A DNA stretch of 64,000 nucleotides from the NCBI GenBank assembly GCA_963775185.1, contig CAVZIE010000037.1:521732-585731 (forward strand), read 5' to 3'. Position numbers and translations under genes: made by a program. The stretch is from JAPSGB01 sp963775185. Its GTDB lineage: Bacteria > Myxococcota_A > Polyangia > Polyangiales > Polyangiaceae. Of this stretch, positions 18,849-29,721 are shown in pieces. Under the pieces are notes generated by a model, which worked only from the letters and a program-made list of their open reading frames with translations, was not told where the DNA came from and ran no database searches. How positions within the stretch are numbered: position 1 is the first letter of the stretch; the number at the start of each line of letters is the position of its first letter.

Positions 18849-20035
18849 TGCCCGTCGCGCGCTTCTTCCGCGCGCAGATCGACGAGATCCGTCGCGACCC
18901 GGCGTTGCGCGCGTACGGCGCGGTGCTCGGCGCCGTGCACGCGCTGGGCTACTTGTACTGGAGCCTGGTCCAGCCAGCGGCCGAGATCGCCAGCGCGCGC
19001 ACGAGCGTCGTGTGCTGGCCGTTCCTGCAGGACTGCGCGCGCTACCGCGTCCTCGGGCGAGGACCGCTCGAGGCCGTGCTGCTCGTCTACCTCGCGACCG
19101 GTCTGCTCGCGACGATGCTGTTCTGGCGCGAGCGGCTGGTCGGCTTGGCCTACGGGCTGCTCGCGACAGCGAGCGTGCTCGAGATCGCGGTCACGTTCCT
19201 CGACTATCGCTTGCGCCTGAACCAGCACTACATGGCGGCGTGGGTGACGCTGGTGTTCTTGCTGTGTCCGCACAAGCGCGTGCTGCTCCAGTGGGTGATC
19301 GTGGCGTTCTACTTCTGGGCCGGCACGCTCAAGCTCGACTCCGACTGGCTGAGCGGCGCGGCGCTCTACGGCAAGCAACCGTGGCTCGTGCCGCACGCGT
19401 TGATCGTACCGGGGTGCTGGTACGTCGTGGTGCTCGAGCTCGTGCTCTCGTTCGGCCTGCTCTCGCGGCGGCGCTGGCTGCGCTGGCTGGTGTTCGGCCA
19501 ATTCGCGCTGTTCCACCTGGCCAGCTGGGGCGTCGTGGGCTTCTACTATCCGCTGCTCGCCGTCGGCATCTCCGCGATCTTTCCGCTGTGCTGGTGGTGG
19601 GAGGGCGCGCTCGAGCGACCGCGCGCCGCGTACGCTCTTGTCGCCGCGTTTTCCGCGCTGCAACTCTTGTCGCACGCGTACCCCGGCGACACCGCGATCA
19701 CCGGCGAAGGCCGCTGGCTCGCGCTGCACATGTTCGACGCCGCGGTGACGTGCGAGCCGAGCGTGAGGATGGGCGCGCGGAAGTATGCGATCCGGCCGCA
19801 CGCGCTACCGGCGCGCATCCAGTGCGACCCGCTCGTTTATCTCGGCTTCGCGCGGGCGATCTGTGAAAAGAACACCGGGCGGCGCGGCTTCGATGATTTC
19901 GAGCTCGTGCTCCGCTCGCGCCACCTGCGCGACCCGGCGCTGCATACGGTGGTGGACATTCCGCGCTTCTGCGCGAGCCACACGACCTACGCCGCGTGGC
20001 GCCACAACCCGTGGATCAGTCCGGTCAGTCGATGA
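18848..20035 (+). CDS. HTTM-like multi-pass membrane protein
   Basis: 395 residues with seven or eight hydrophobic helices (for example LEAVLLVYLATGLLATMLFW, WYVVVLELVLSFGLLSR, AALYGKQPW nearby) and a soluble C-terminal part. The arrangement, with LNQHYMAAWVTLVFLLCPHK, resembles HTTM/vitamin-K carboxylase-like membrane proteins that bacteria often encode beside exported small proteins. It is translationally coupled to the preceding lipoprotein gene, which could be its substrate or partner. It converges with the next gene, overlapping by 11 bp. Confidence 0.6.
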   Translation: MPVARFFRAQIDEIRRDPALRAYGAVLGAVHALGYLYWSLVQPAAEIASARTSVVCWPFLQDCARYRVLGRGPLEAVLLVYLATGLLATMLFWRERLVGLAYGLLATASVLEIAVTFLDYRLRLNQHYMAAWVTLVFLLCPHKRVLLQWVIVAFYFWAGTLKLDSDWLSGAALYGKQPWLVPHALIVPGCWYVVVLELVLSFGLLSRRRWLRWLVFGQFALFHLASWGVVGFYYPLLAVGISAIFPLCWWWEGALERPRAAYALVAAFSALQLLSHAYPGDTAITGEGRWLALHMFDAAVTCEPSVRMGARKYAIRPHALPARIQCDPLVYLGFARAICEKNTGRRGFDDFELVLRSRHLRDPALHTVVDIPRFCASHTTYAAWRHNPWISPVSR

Positions 20036-20885
20036 CGCAGTCGCCGGTGAGCACGAGCTCCGAGCCGGCCGCCCCGGCAGCACCGGCGTCGGGATCGACC
20101 GGCAGGAGATCGAAGTTCATGTATGAGCCGATGGCGTTCATGTCGCTCGTCGCTCCACAAGCGTCCTCGAGCACCAGCGATCCGTAGATGCCCGTCACCG
20201 AGGACATGGGCACGCCGATCGCGGTGCCGATGTCCGCGGTGAGCGAGTTGCCGCTGACCGCGAGCGGCGCCGAGACGTTGGCAGACTGGACGCCGCCGTC
20301 GCCGTCGTCCGCGTTGTAGTAGAAGTCGTAGGTGCCGGAGACGATCTGCGCGGTTCCGGGCACGATCTCGATCGACACCTTGCCGGTCTTTGGATCGATG
20401 ACCGGCGCCGGCGTGGCGACGATGTACGGGCAGTCGATCGGCGTCGCGGGGCACGCCACGCACTGGCCGGTCGAGTAATCGAACCACTCGCCGCCGGTGA
20501 CTCCGGCCGCGCCGGCCGCTCCGGCTGCGCCGGCGGTGCCCGCTTCGATCGGGACCGGCTTCGCGCACACCACGGCGGCGTCGGCGTCGGTGCCGGCGTC
20601 GGTTCCGGCGTCGGTTCCGGCGTCGGTCCCCGCGACGCCGCCACTGCCGGCGGACGCGTCCATCCCGGCGACGCCTCCGCTGCCGGCCGCTCCTGCGGTG
20701 GCGGCCGTCCCCGCTGCCCCGCCAATTCCGCCGGTTCCGCCAATGCCGCCGGTGCCGCCGGTCGACGCGCCCTCCGCGGCGCTGTCGTTCCCGCCGTCCC
20801 CGGGCTTCTTCTTGTCGTCGCCCGCGCAGCCGACCTGGACCACGAGCCACACCGCCGCCAGCACCCCGAGCGCCCAACGCCGCAT
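20025..20885 (-). CDS. Gly/Ala-rich repeat lipoprotein
   Basis: 286 residues from the ATG at 20885 (alternative at 20897). Lipoprotein signal RRWALGVLAAVWLVVQVGCA, followed by an acidic linker and a long low-complexity stretch of GGTGGIGG, AAGSGGVAG and repeated GTDA units. The globular C-terminal half has VCAKPVPIEAG, FDYSTGQCVACPATPIDCPY and a predicted beta fold. Such proteins are typical of large Myxococcota genomes. The repeats are visible in DNA as GGTTCCGGCGTC-type tandem units at about 20590-20630. Function unknown. Confidence 0.6.
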   Translation of the reverse strand: MRRWALGVLAAVWLVVQVGCAGDDKKKPGDGGNDSAAEGASTGGTGGIGGTGGIGGAAGTAATAGAAGSGGVAGMDASAGSGGVAGTDAGTDAGTDAGTDADAAVVCAKPVPIEAGTAGAAGAAGAAGVTGGEWFDYSTGQCVACPATPIDCPYIVATPAPVIDPKTGKVSIEIVPGTAQIVSGTYDFYYNADDGDGGVQSANVSAPLAVSGNSLTADIGTAIGVPMSSVTGIYGSLVLEDACGATSDMNAIGSYMNFDLLPVDPDAGAAGAAGSELVLTGDCVID

Positions 20886-20970
20886 GATGGCGATCAAGTT
20901 ACGAGGCGGCGGCGCCCCGGGTCAAGGGCCCCGACCCCGACACAGGGAAGTGTGCCTACATTGGCCGCGC

Positions 20971-22383
20971 GTGACGAGAACGCCGATCATGGTCATGGGC
21001 TGCACGAGCGACGCCGGGAAGTCGTTCCTCGTGACGGCGCTCTGCCGCATCTTGTCCGATCGCGGCGTCTGCGTGGCGCCGTTCAAGGCGCAGAACATGA
21101 GCAACAACGCGGCCGTCACCGCGGACGGCCTGGAGATGGGACGCGCCCAGTACGTGCAGGCGATGGCAGCGCGCGTCCCCGCCGACGTGCGCATGAATCC
21201 GATCCTGCTCAAGCCCAGCGCCGACACGCACAGTCAGATCGTCGTGATGGGCCGCTACGATGCAAGCGCGACGCGAACCCCGTGGCTCGAGCGAAAGCCG
21301 CTGCTCTGGCCGGTGATCCGCGACGCGCTGGGTTCGCTCCTCGCGCAGTACGAGCAGGTGGTGATCGAGGGCGCCGGGAGTCCCGCCGAAGTGAACCTGC
21401 GCGCGAGCGATCTCGTCAACATGCGCGTGGCGCTCGAGTGCAATGCGGACGTGTATCTGGTCGCCGACATCGATCGCGGTGGCGCTTTCGCGCACTTGCT
21501 CGGGACGTTCCAGTGTCTCGAACCCGAAGAGCGGGCGCGGCTCCGCGGCTTCGTGTTGAACAAGTTCCGGGGCGACCCCAAGCTCCTGGGCAACGCCATG
21601 GATTGGCTGAGGGACCGCACCGGCGTGCCCACGGTCGCGATCGTCCCCTACGTCCGGCACGCCATTCCGGAAGAAGACGCCTTCCATCACGATGGGCGCC
21701 TCGAGCGCGGAGCGCTGAACATCGCGCTCGTGATCCATCCCTACGCGAGCAATCTCGACGAGCTCGACCCGTTGATCCACACGCCGGGCGTCAACGTCGT
21801 GCCAGTCCGCGAGCGTCGCTCCCTGGCGGGCTTTGCCGCCGTGGTGCTGCCGGGGAGCAAGAACAGCGCGGAGAGCTTGCGCTACCTCCACGCATCCGGC
21901 CTCGGCGAAGAGATCGCGCGAGCGGCCGAACGCGGAACGGAGGTGATCGGCGTCTGCGGCGGGATGCAAATGCTGGGACGGCGCATTCACGATCCCGGCG
22001 GTGTCGAGAGTGGCGACGTCGACGGGCTCGGTCTGCTCAATCTCGAAACGACGCTCGGCACCGACAAGATCACGCGGCAGCGCGAGACGAAGACCGAGCA
22101 CGGCATCGTCGTGCGCGGATACGAGATCCACCACGGGCGAACGACCGCGGGTCCGCGACTGGCGTCGCACCTGGAAGACGATCTCGGCTGGCGCGACGCC
22201 AACGTCACTGGCGTCTATCTCCACGGGTTGTTCGAGAACGCCGCCTACCGCCTGCAATTCCTGGAGCGACTCGGCTGGGCCGGCGAGGCGTCGCCGCTGC
22301 ACTGGTCCGACGTGGTCGAAGCGGAGATCGATCGCGCAGCGCGCACCGTCGAAGCATCCGGATGGCCGCTCGCGATGAGGTGA
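20971..22383 (+). CDS. cobQ: cobyric acid synthase (glutamine-dependent)
   Basis: 470 residues from the GTG at 20971. The N-terminal domain has the BioD-like P-loop GCTSDAGKSFLVTALCR, then KAQNMSNNAAVTADGLEMGR and VIEGAGSPAEVNLRASDLVN, all diagnostic of CobQ/CbiP. The C-terminal type 1 glutamine amidotransferase domain has VIGVCGGMQMLG with the nucleophile cysteine, and GVYLHGLFEN with the catalytic histidine. It amidates four side-chain carboxylates of adenosyl-cobyrinic acid a,c-diamide in cobalamin synthesis. No other cob genes are adjacent. Confidence 0.97.
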   Translation: MTRTPIMVMGCTSDAGKSFLVTALCRILSDRGVCVAPFKAQNMSNNAAVTADGLEMGRAQYVQAMAARVPADVRMNPILLKPSADTHSQIVVMGRYDASATRTPWLERKPLLWPVIRDALGSLLAQYEQVVIEGAGSPAEVNLRASDLVNMRVALECNADVYLVADIDRGGAFAHLLGTFQCLEPEERARLRGFVLNKFRGDPKLLGNAMDWLRDRTGVPTVAIVPYVRHAIPEEDAFHHDGRLERGALNIALVIHPYASNLDELDPLIHTPGVNVVPVRERRSLAGFAAVVLPGSKNSAESLRYLHASGLGEEIARAAERGTEVIGVCGGMQMLGRRIHDPGGVESGDVDGLGLLNLETTLGTDKITRQRETKTEHGIVVRGYEIHHGRTTAGPRLASHLEDDLGWRDANVTGVYLHGLFENAAYRLQFLERLGWAGEASPLHWSDVVEAEIDRAARTVEASGWPLAMR

Positions 22384-22405
22384 CGCACGACCGCCACGCC
22401 CGCGC

Positions 22406-22520
22406 CTACGCGATGATCGCGTCGAGATCCGACAGCGTCGCCGCGCGCACGAGCCACGCGTCGAGCGTCGCCGGATCGCGACACGCGCGCACGCGCTCTG
22501 CAACGCCCCCGAGGAGCCAG
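22406..22520 (-). pseudogene. C-terminal fragment of the EVQ-type PD-(D/E)XK family
   Basis: The last 30 codons (RVRACRDPATLDAWLVRAAT then LSDLDAIIA) match the C-terminus of the three full paralogues at 50.4, 54.4 and 57.2 kb. Upstream on the minus strand the rest of the gene is gone. Between 22520 and 22800 I see no gene. Confidence 0.7.
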
Positions 22521-22801
22521 CGGCACATCCCGACGCCGGCGCGAGCGATGCCGGCCAGCCTTCGACTTGCAGTTCTGCAGCGAACGGGACAGGCGACTGC
22601 GGCTCCGATCCCGCTTCGGGGTGCTCGTGCCGCGTGACAAATGACGCGTCGGCCGACGGGCAGCGCTCGTCCTCGCCGCGCTCGCGGAAATGCCGATCGC
22701 GAGAGTCGAGGGCGACGCCGAACCCATCGCTCTGACCCCACGAAAGTCCGCGCGAGCCTGTTCGAGATAGCCTTGGGCCCAGTCGCACGGTGTCGCCACG
22801 G

Positions 22802-23059
22802 TCAGACGACCTTCTTGAGTCTGGCCTTCTCCCAACCCGCAGGCAGCTTCAGCACATTCGCCTCCACCGATTCCCACTCGGACGGGCTCAGAAGCACGAT
22901 GACCGAAGGGTACGGAACGCCCTCTTCCGGATGCGCGGCGAAGCGCACCGGCAGAACTTCCCCCGGTCCGGTGTTGCCGAGCGCCCCGGACACCTCCACC
23001 AGACGCACCTCGTCATTGACACCATGCACGAGGTAGATGTCGGTGGTCTCCGGATTCAT
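22802..23059 (-). CDS. small hypothetical protein
   Basis: 85 residues starting MNPETTDIYLVHGVNDEVRL. Composition and codon use look coding. The ending SEWESVEANVLKLPAGW resembles a small single-domain protein, but I recognise no family. A preceding minus-strand frame (23060-23270) may be its 5' neighbour or a frame-broken N-terminus. Confidence 0.45.
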   Translation of the reverse strand: MNPETTDIYLVHGVNDEVRLVEVSGALGNTGPGEVLPVRFAAHPEEGVPYPSVIVLLSPSEWESVEANVLKLPAGWEKARLKKVV

Positions 23060-23290
23060 CCTGGACGTGAGCCTTCGCGAGCTCTTCTGCGACTTGGAGT
23101 ACGGTCTTCGTCGTAGCGCCTTCGAAGGGTAGCACGTCCTCGGGCAGGGATTCCGGCGATGAAGTCGTCGAACCGTCGTCCTCGTCGTCGTCGCCGTCGT
23201 CGCCCGCGAACGCCTGCTGCCAGTCGCCGTTGCCGCTTCCTCGCGCGCGCTGGGCGCGTGCGCGCCGCGCCATGCCGCGCCCACCTCGGC
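23060..23290 (-). other. possible disrupted coding stretch
   Basis: One minus frame reads GNGDWQQAFAGDDGDDDEDD, then LPEDVLPFEGATTKTVLQVA and EELAKAHVQDESGDH. This looks like a coding sequence with an acidic linker, but it has no credible start or stop and runs into the start of the 85-residue gene. It may be a frame-broken upstream part of that gene. Confidence 0.3.
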
Positions 23291-23315
23291 AGAGGCAGCC
23301 CGCCAGCCAAGGGTT

Positions 23316-23339
23316 TGCCGGTGCGGCGCGGAATCCGCG
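23316..23339 (+). repeat. REP-like element copy
   Basis: TGCCGGTGCGGCGCGGAATC plus CGCG. It directly abuts the 50-bp hairpin element at 23336. Confidence 0.75.
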
Positions 23340-23385
23340 ATCACGAAACGCCCTTCTCCGAGGAGAAGTCGATGTCGTGACTGCG
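23336..23385. repeat. 50-bp hairpin element, copy A
   Basis: An imperfect palindrome starting CGCGATCACGA and ending TCGTGACTGCG, with an inner TTCTCCGAGGAGAA stem-loop. A similar 50-bp element (about 80% identical by eye) lies at 58291-58340. It precedes the kinase gene at 23452. Confidence 0.6.
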
Positions 23386-23451
23386 GAGCGGAGACACGGC
23401 GGCGAAGTGGCGGCACCGCGCGGCGCGGCCGTTCCGCGGTATCCTCGCACG

Positions 23452-25237
23452 GTGGCGCTCCAGCCCGGCCAGTCCGTCGATCGGTTCACGCTGATCGAGC
23501 CGCTCGGCGAAGGCGGACAGGCGGAGGTGTGGAAGGCGTGGGACGCGCTGCGTCCCGGCGTGCCGTGTGCGCTCAAGCTGTTGTGGCTCGATTCCGTGCG
23601 CCCGGCGGAAGCGGAGCGCGTGCGGCGCGAGGCGCGCGCACTCGCGCGGCTGCAGCATCCGTCGCTGGTGCGGTGCCACGCGCTGTTCGAGGATCTCTCC
23701 ACCGGCCTCATTGGCCTCGCGCTCGAATCTCGTGGATGGACCCACCGCCGCGCGCGCGCTCGACGATCCGCGCTTCAGCGTCGCGCACCGCGCGGCGCTG
23801 CTGCGACACGTGGCGAGCGCGCTCGCGTACCTGCACGCCGAGGGCATCGTGCACCGCGATCTGAAGCCGTCGAACGTGCTGCTGGCGGCGGGCTTTTTCG
23901 ACGCGCCGGACGATCCCGCGCGCGTGAAGCTCGTGGACTTCGGCATCGCGACGACGGTGGGCAACGCGCAGCGGCTCACGCGCACCGGGCACGTTATCGG
24001 CACGGTGCCGTTCATGGCGCCGGAGGTGATCGATCCGCGCCTCGCGATTACGGGCGGCGCAGCGCCAGTAAGTGACGTCTTCGCGTTTGGCGTGCTCGCG
24101 TGGGAGCTGTGCGTCGGCGGCCACCCGACGGGCCTTCCCGCGAGCGCTGGCTACGGCGACTTCCTTCAGTCGTATCGCGCCGCGTACGAGAGCGGCACAC
24201 CGTGGCCGCGCGCCGCCCTCGCCGGCGCCTGGGGCGAGCTGCTGCGCGGCTGTCTCGCGATCTACCCCGCGCAGCGCTGGCCCGACGCTTCCGCCATCGT
24301 CGCGCGCTTCCCCACCGACCTGCCCGTCCCCGTGGCGCCGTCGCTCGAGACGCGCGTGCACGGCGCCGAGCCGAGCGCTGTCACCATCGCGCCGCACACG
24401 CCACCGCCGGTCTCGCCGCCGACGACACCGTACGCCCCACCGCCCGTCGTCTCGTCACCGCCGGTCGTCTCGTCACCGCCGGTCATCTCGTCGCAGGCGT
24501 ACAACGCGGCGCCGCAGTACTTCGCGCCTCCCGCGGCGCCACCGCGATCGAGCGCCGGAGGCCTGCTGCTGCTCGCGGGCTTCGCGATCGCGGGCGCGGC
24601 GCTCGCGGCCGGCGGAGCGTGGCTCGTGCTGGGCGGTTCCGCGCCGGACCGACAACAACAAACCGGAACCCAGGCTGCTGGCTTGGATGCCGGTGCGGCG
24701 CGGAATCCCGCGGGCGTCGCGCCTGTGACCACGCTGGCGATGCCAAGCGCGGCGCCGGGGCCGGCGGAGCAGGCGTGTCCGACGGACTGCATCGGGGGGA
24801 CCCAGTGCCGTGCTCATCCCAAGGCGTGTGCGTCCGGTCGCACGTGTGTGCGCCGCATCGACATCGAATCGCATGCCTGGCGACTGCGCGTTGTCGGATT
24901 CAATCCGCCGCACACCCCGGGGCTGGAAGGTCACACGTTCTGCCTGTATCAGCCGGGCGGCAGAGGGGCGCCGTGGTGCTTCACGTACGAACAGGCCGCC
25001 GCGGGCATGGCGAGGTCCAGCTTCACGGTGACCGGGAAAGAGCTCCGCAACGGGCTGCATGCGGTCATCCAGAGTGGGGGCAAGGACATCGACAAGGCGT
25101 CGCGGCTCGCCTACGCAAAGGGGTACCGTTCGGAGGTGCTGTGCAGCGGCACGGTGCTCGGAGACGCGCAGCACACGTTCGAGCACCGTAGCGTCCAGTC
25201 GCTGAATATTTTCCTCGACGAACCGAAGCGCGACTAG
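23452..25237 (+). CDS. Ser/Thr protein kinase with membrane segment and Cys-rich sensor tail, one frame break
   Basis: Starts at GTG 23452. The frame changes near 23728, between LARLQHPSLVRCHALFEDLS and VDGPTAARALDDPRF. Kinase motifs: LGEGGQAEVWKAWD, CALKLL, VHRDLKPSNVLL, LVDFGIATT, MAPEVI. A Pro-rich linker with repeated PPVVSS follows (about 24430-24490), then one membrane helix (GLLLLAGFAIAGAALAAGG). The extracytoplasmic part begins with an in-frame inverted pair of REP-like elements and ends in a domain with CPTDCIGGTQCRAHPKACAS. Its last codons overlap the convergent giant kinase gene by 4 bp. Confidence 0.8.
24635..24712. repeat. inverted REP-like pair inside the kinase coding sequence
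   Basis: A reverse copy (24635-24654) and a forward copy (24688-24712) flank a 33-bp centre. The 78 bp are a multiple of three and are translated as part of the linker (GGSAPDRQQQTGTQAAGLDA then GAARNPAG). Confidence 0.75.
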
Positions 25238-28200
25238 GTGCGCTTCGCCCGTAGCTCCCGGACGTCCGCGCGCGCATCGTACTGCGCGAGCAAGCCGACA
25301 TCGCCGATCTTGGTTCGGGCACGCGCGACGTAGTTCATCGCCTGATCGAGTGCAGCGGGCCACTCTGGAGCGTGTAGCGTTGCCAAGACGTCGACCGCGG
25401 ATGCGTAGGCTTCGGTCGACCATTCGACGGTGTTGGCTCGCAGAACATCCAGTGCCGCGATCGCGTTTGTTCGTGCAGACGCTCCATCGCCAGCGACCAG
25501 GCACGCTTGCGCATACTCCGCCCGTGTGATGGCGTCGAACAGCACCATCTCCGTGCTCTCGGCGGTACGGACGGCCTCTGCGAATGCGCCCAAGGCCTCG
25601 CTGGCCGAACCGAAGCGACGTGCCAGCCAACCGGAGACAAGCAGTACGTGGGCTCGATCATATGTGTCGCCAGACCGCTCCGCATGCTCGAGAGCTTCGG
25701 CCGCGTTGGAACGAGCGTTGGCTTCGTCATCGAGCAGAATGGCGGCCCGCGCACGCAACGAAAAAGTATCGGCGAGTCCGTCAAGATCCGCGTCGTCGCG
25801 GTGGTGCTGGACCGCCTGGTCGAAGTGTCGTGCCGCGCCGGCCCAATCTCCGGCACCGAGGCATACGTTGCCGAGGTTTGCGCGAATCTTCCCGCGTTCG
25901 CGGCGGAACCCCGCGCGTTCGAGGATGCCGAGGGCCCGCTGGAACAGCTCGCGACTTTCGCCCAGTTGCATATCGACGAACAAGGCGTAGCCCAGGGAAT
26001 TCAGGATGAAGGCGAGTCCTACTTGTCCGGCGTCGAACAGGGATGTTGCCCGGCGGTAGGTCTGGGTGGCTTCAGCGATGCGGCCGCAACGCCGCTCGAT
26101 CGTGCCCCGGATCCTGTAGTATTCGGCGCGAAGCGGCACAGGAAGGGACTCGACCGTCGGCGCGACCTGGTCCAACGCCGAAAGTGCGTCGCTGATGCTC
26201 CCAGCATCGCGAAGTACCCGCGCAACGAATACGCGAGCCTCGGCTTCTCGCGCTGCATCGCCCGCACGTATCGCCGCCTCGATCGTCGACGTGGCGAAGA
26301 ACATGCCACGCGCCTTGTCGGCCTTGTCGAAGTAGTAGCGAGCCTGGCGGATGTTCGCGACGAGGGAGCTACTCGCGCTCTGCAGGGACCGCGCGAGCCG
26401 ACGCAGATGTGCCAGATGCCGAAGCCGACTTCGCTCGTGCGACATCGACCGGTAGATCTCTTCGAGCGCAGCGTGGATGGCGCCACATTCAGCATGGTGG
26501 CGCGGGAGATAGCGGAGTGCGTCTTCCAGCGCGCGAACCGCGGTTCCCGGATCGGATGCGGCTGCGGCGATGTATCCCGCGCGCGCGAGCGTTTCGCCCG
26601 CCATGGTTTCCAGGCCGCCTTCGCTGGCGTGGTGGGCGATCGCCGCAAGATCTGCTTCGGCCGACCGGGCGAACCACGCCGCAACCGCCGCGTGCATCGC
26701 GCGCTTCGCCTGCGGAGGCAGCGCCGCGTCCGCCGCGTCCCGCAAGAGCGCATGCCTGAACACGAACTCCGAGGTCCCGCTGAATCGGGAAGCCGAGCGA
26801 GCGGTCACCACCTCCTCGCGTTCCAGGGCGGCGAGTGCTTTCTGGACATCTGTCCCGGTTCCAGCCAATACGGCTTCGATCGCCTCCCGCCAGAAGACCT
26901 CGCCGATCACGGCGGCCGCTCGCGCTACCAGACGCGTGGGCGCGTCGAGGCGTCCAAGACGTGCCTCGAAAACCTGGCGGGCCGAAGCCGTCGCAGTAAC
27001 GCTGCCAGTAGCCGCGTACGCCCGAACGAGCTCCTCGAGGACCAGGGGACTGCCGTCAGCCAGATGCACGATTTGATCAACAACATCGTCCGGCGCCGAG
27101 TCGGGGAGCGAAGCGGCGACCAGTCCGGAGGCGGCGCGTTTGGCCAACCGTCCCAACGCGATTCGAACCAACGAGTGGTTGCCAGCCAGGTCCGCCAGGT
27201 CACGGTCTTCCCGGAGGCGCGAGAACGCGATGAGCGCCATTGGAAGCGAATCGTCCGACAGCAGGAAGCGCGCCAGTTCCAACGTGGGGCGGTCGGCCCA
27301 ATGCGCGTCCTCCAGCACTACGACCAGCGCCCTCCCCGCCGCCATGGCGTGGGCCACGGTCCTGCACGCACCGCGCACACCGTCGCGCAGGCCGTCTGGG
27401 GTGGCCCGCGCGAGCGAAATGACCGACTCCTCCTCGGGCCCCGCATAGCCTAGAACGTGCAGCAGGAACGCAGTCTGCGTCTCGTCCAGACCGCGAGCGT
27501 TGGCGTATTCGATGGCTCCTTCACGCCGAGCTGTACCGCCGCTCGCGGCAGCGACCTCTGCGCGCAGCGCGTGTCCAAGCGCTGCCCAAGGCGAATTTTC
27601 CGACACAGGCTCGAACCGGAGGACGAGGTCCGGAATTGGTTCGGGACGAGCGCGGAGCCGTTCGATCAGCTCGTGGCGGAGACGCGACTTGCCCTGACCT
27701 GGGGGCCCACCGACCAGGGCAACGCGGGGCGCGCCGTCGTCGACCAAAGCATCAACCAAAGCCTCGAGCTGGGCGAGCTCGGCATGCCGTCCGACCATCG
27801 GTGTCGGCTTGCCGAGGAGCAGGCGCTGTCCGTGCGTGGGCCGCTCGGCGACGAGTGCTGCCCAATTTCCCGTCCACGCCAGGACGAACCGGCTCTCCAG
27901 CACGCTTGCCGTATCACCGTCGACGAACAGCCCCGACGTCACTGGCTGCACACTACCCGCCCGCTGCAGCGCCTCGCCCGCGACGGAGCCGCTCCGCGTG
28001 TCGGCCTTGCCCGCGGACACGACGACCGTGGCTTCCGGGCTCGAATCCAGGATCGCGAGTCCTGCCCGAACAGCCTTCAGTAGCGGCGCGTCGACGGATC
28101 GCGGATCGCTGAACAGCGCAAGGACGGTCCCGTCGGGCAGCACGTCGTGCGCAGCCGCGGTCGGGATCAGGCCGAGTACCGTTCGAGGATCGGCGCTTCG

Positions 28201-29119
28201 GGCAACGAGCACAGCAGATGTGCTTTCCTCCCGCGTGAGGTCGCCGGCTGCGTGGACAGCGTGGGCTACGGCGTGGACGGTCGCAGAGTCCCCCGCAATT
28301 TCGGCGTGGCGACGCAGCAGCGCCGCGAGTTCGGACATCGTCGGGCGGACCGTCGGCACCTTCACGAGAGCGCGCGCGACACCTTCGGACAGCGCCTGTG
28401 GCACGGTGGGGACGAACTGGGCGATGGAAGGCGCCGCCTCGAGGAGGATGCGTCCGATCACCGCGAATGCGGAGTCGGCAATGAACGGTGGGCGCCCGGC
28501 CGCGAGCTCGAAGAAGAGGGTTGCGGCGGCGTACACATCCGACGCTGGTGTGGCAGTCTCGCCCCGGAGCTGCTCGGGAGCCATGTAAGCCGGTGTCCCG
28601 ATCGTTGCACCTGTCTGTGTGAGCACGGTGCGTGCCTGCGTGTCGTACGCGATCCCGAAGTCCACGATGCGGACAACGGGCGCCGCCTCGTTGGCGAACA
28701 CAACATTCGCCGGCTTGATATCCCGGTGCAAGATTCCGGATTCGTGCAGCGCTTCGAGTGCTTCCGCGATTCTGGGCACCAACCTCGACTGCCACATCCA
28801 GGTCGAAGCGTCGGCGAGCCAGTACGGACTCCAGGTTCGGACCGTCGATGAACTCCATCGCGATCCAGGGTCCGGCGTGGTCCTCGCCGTGAGCAACGAA
28901 GCCGACCACACCCGGATGATGGAGTCTGGCCAGAAGCTCCGCTTCGCGGCGGAACCTGCGGTGATCGCCCTCCCCGAGGATGCGTTTGATGACGACTGGG
29001 GAACCGGTTGACTCGTCCAGCGCTCGGTGGAGCGTGCCCATGCCGCCGCTGGCAAGCGGACCCTGGACCGTAAAGCGGTCTCCGACGCGTGTGCCCTCCA
29101 TCGTCATCCGCGGCGTCAT
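25234..29119 (-). CDS. large kinase-ATPase-TPR signalling protein, one frame break
   Basis: About 1,295 residues from the ATG at 29119, with one frame break near 28785. The N-terminal kinase has LASGGMGTLHRALD, VVIKRIL, LHRDIKPANVVF, RIVDFGIAYD and YMAPEQL. A region with VLPDGTVLALFSD and a conserved-looking beta-alpha pattern resembles a degenerate nucleotide cyclase. Next is a STAND/AAA ATPase (VALVGGPPGQGKSRLRHELI, VVLEDAHWAD), then about 550 residues of TPR helices. Similar proteins are numerous in Myxococcota and thought to integrate signals through the TPR array. No membrane segment is visible. Confidence 0.85.
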
Positions 29120-29235
29120 GGTACCCGACTTGAGTCGCTGTCGGCAGGTCGAGGACCGCGGCGTGCCGGGCGCGATGCGGCCGGGCGCGATCCGCCCGTG
29201 GCGGTGGGCGGATCGCGCGTCCGTGCGGCGGCGGG

Positions 29236-29721
29236 TCAGAGGGCGTAGCGCGATCCGCTCCAGTGCAGCGGGCGCGGGAGCGGGAGCAGGGGCACGGCGC
29301 TGGGCGAGTTGTCGACGAGATTGAGCCAGCCGTGCGTGCGCGACGGCAACAGGCCCACGAACGCGCCGTGTCCGACGGCGCGCAGCTTGCCGCCGCGCGC
29401 GACGACGACCAGCGTGGGGCAGCCGCCGACGCGACACAGATCGGGCGCGACGATGTCGACGAGCGCTTCCTCGGTGTTCGCGTCGCCGTCGAGATCGACG
29501 CGGCGGATGCCGATGTCGGCGGCGTCGGTCGTGTGGTAGCCCTCCTGCTTCAGCATCTGGTTGACGAGCGGGCGCACGCTGTCGTCGCGGATCGCGGGGC
29601 CCTTGGCGGCGCAGCTCGGGTCGCGCGGACAGCATGCGCCGTCGGCGAGGGCGGCGGGGGCGACGGAGCCGAGCGCGGTGGCGGTGGCGATGGCGGCGAC
29701 GAGTGCGAAATGGGTCTTCAT
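29236..29721 (-). CDS. secreted Cys-containing protein
   Basis: 161 residues from the ATG at 29721. Signal peptide FALVAAIATATALGSVAPAA LA, then CCPRDPSC, DSVRPLVNQMLKQEGYHT, RRVDLDGDANTEEALVD and CRVGGCPTLVVVARGG. The DLDGDxNTEE segment is the loop of periplasmic FG-GAP-like or Ca-binding folds. No family recognised. It is divergent from the FHA regulator at 29886. Confidence 0.55.
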   Translation of the reverse strand: MKTHFALVAAIATATALGSVAPAALADGACCPRDPSCAAKGPAIRDDSVRPLVNQMLKQEGYHTTDAADIGIRRVDLDGDANTEEALVDIVAPDLCRVGGCPTLVVVARGGKLRAVGHGAFVGLLPSRTHGWLNLVDNSPSAVPLLPLPRPLHWSGSRYAL

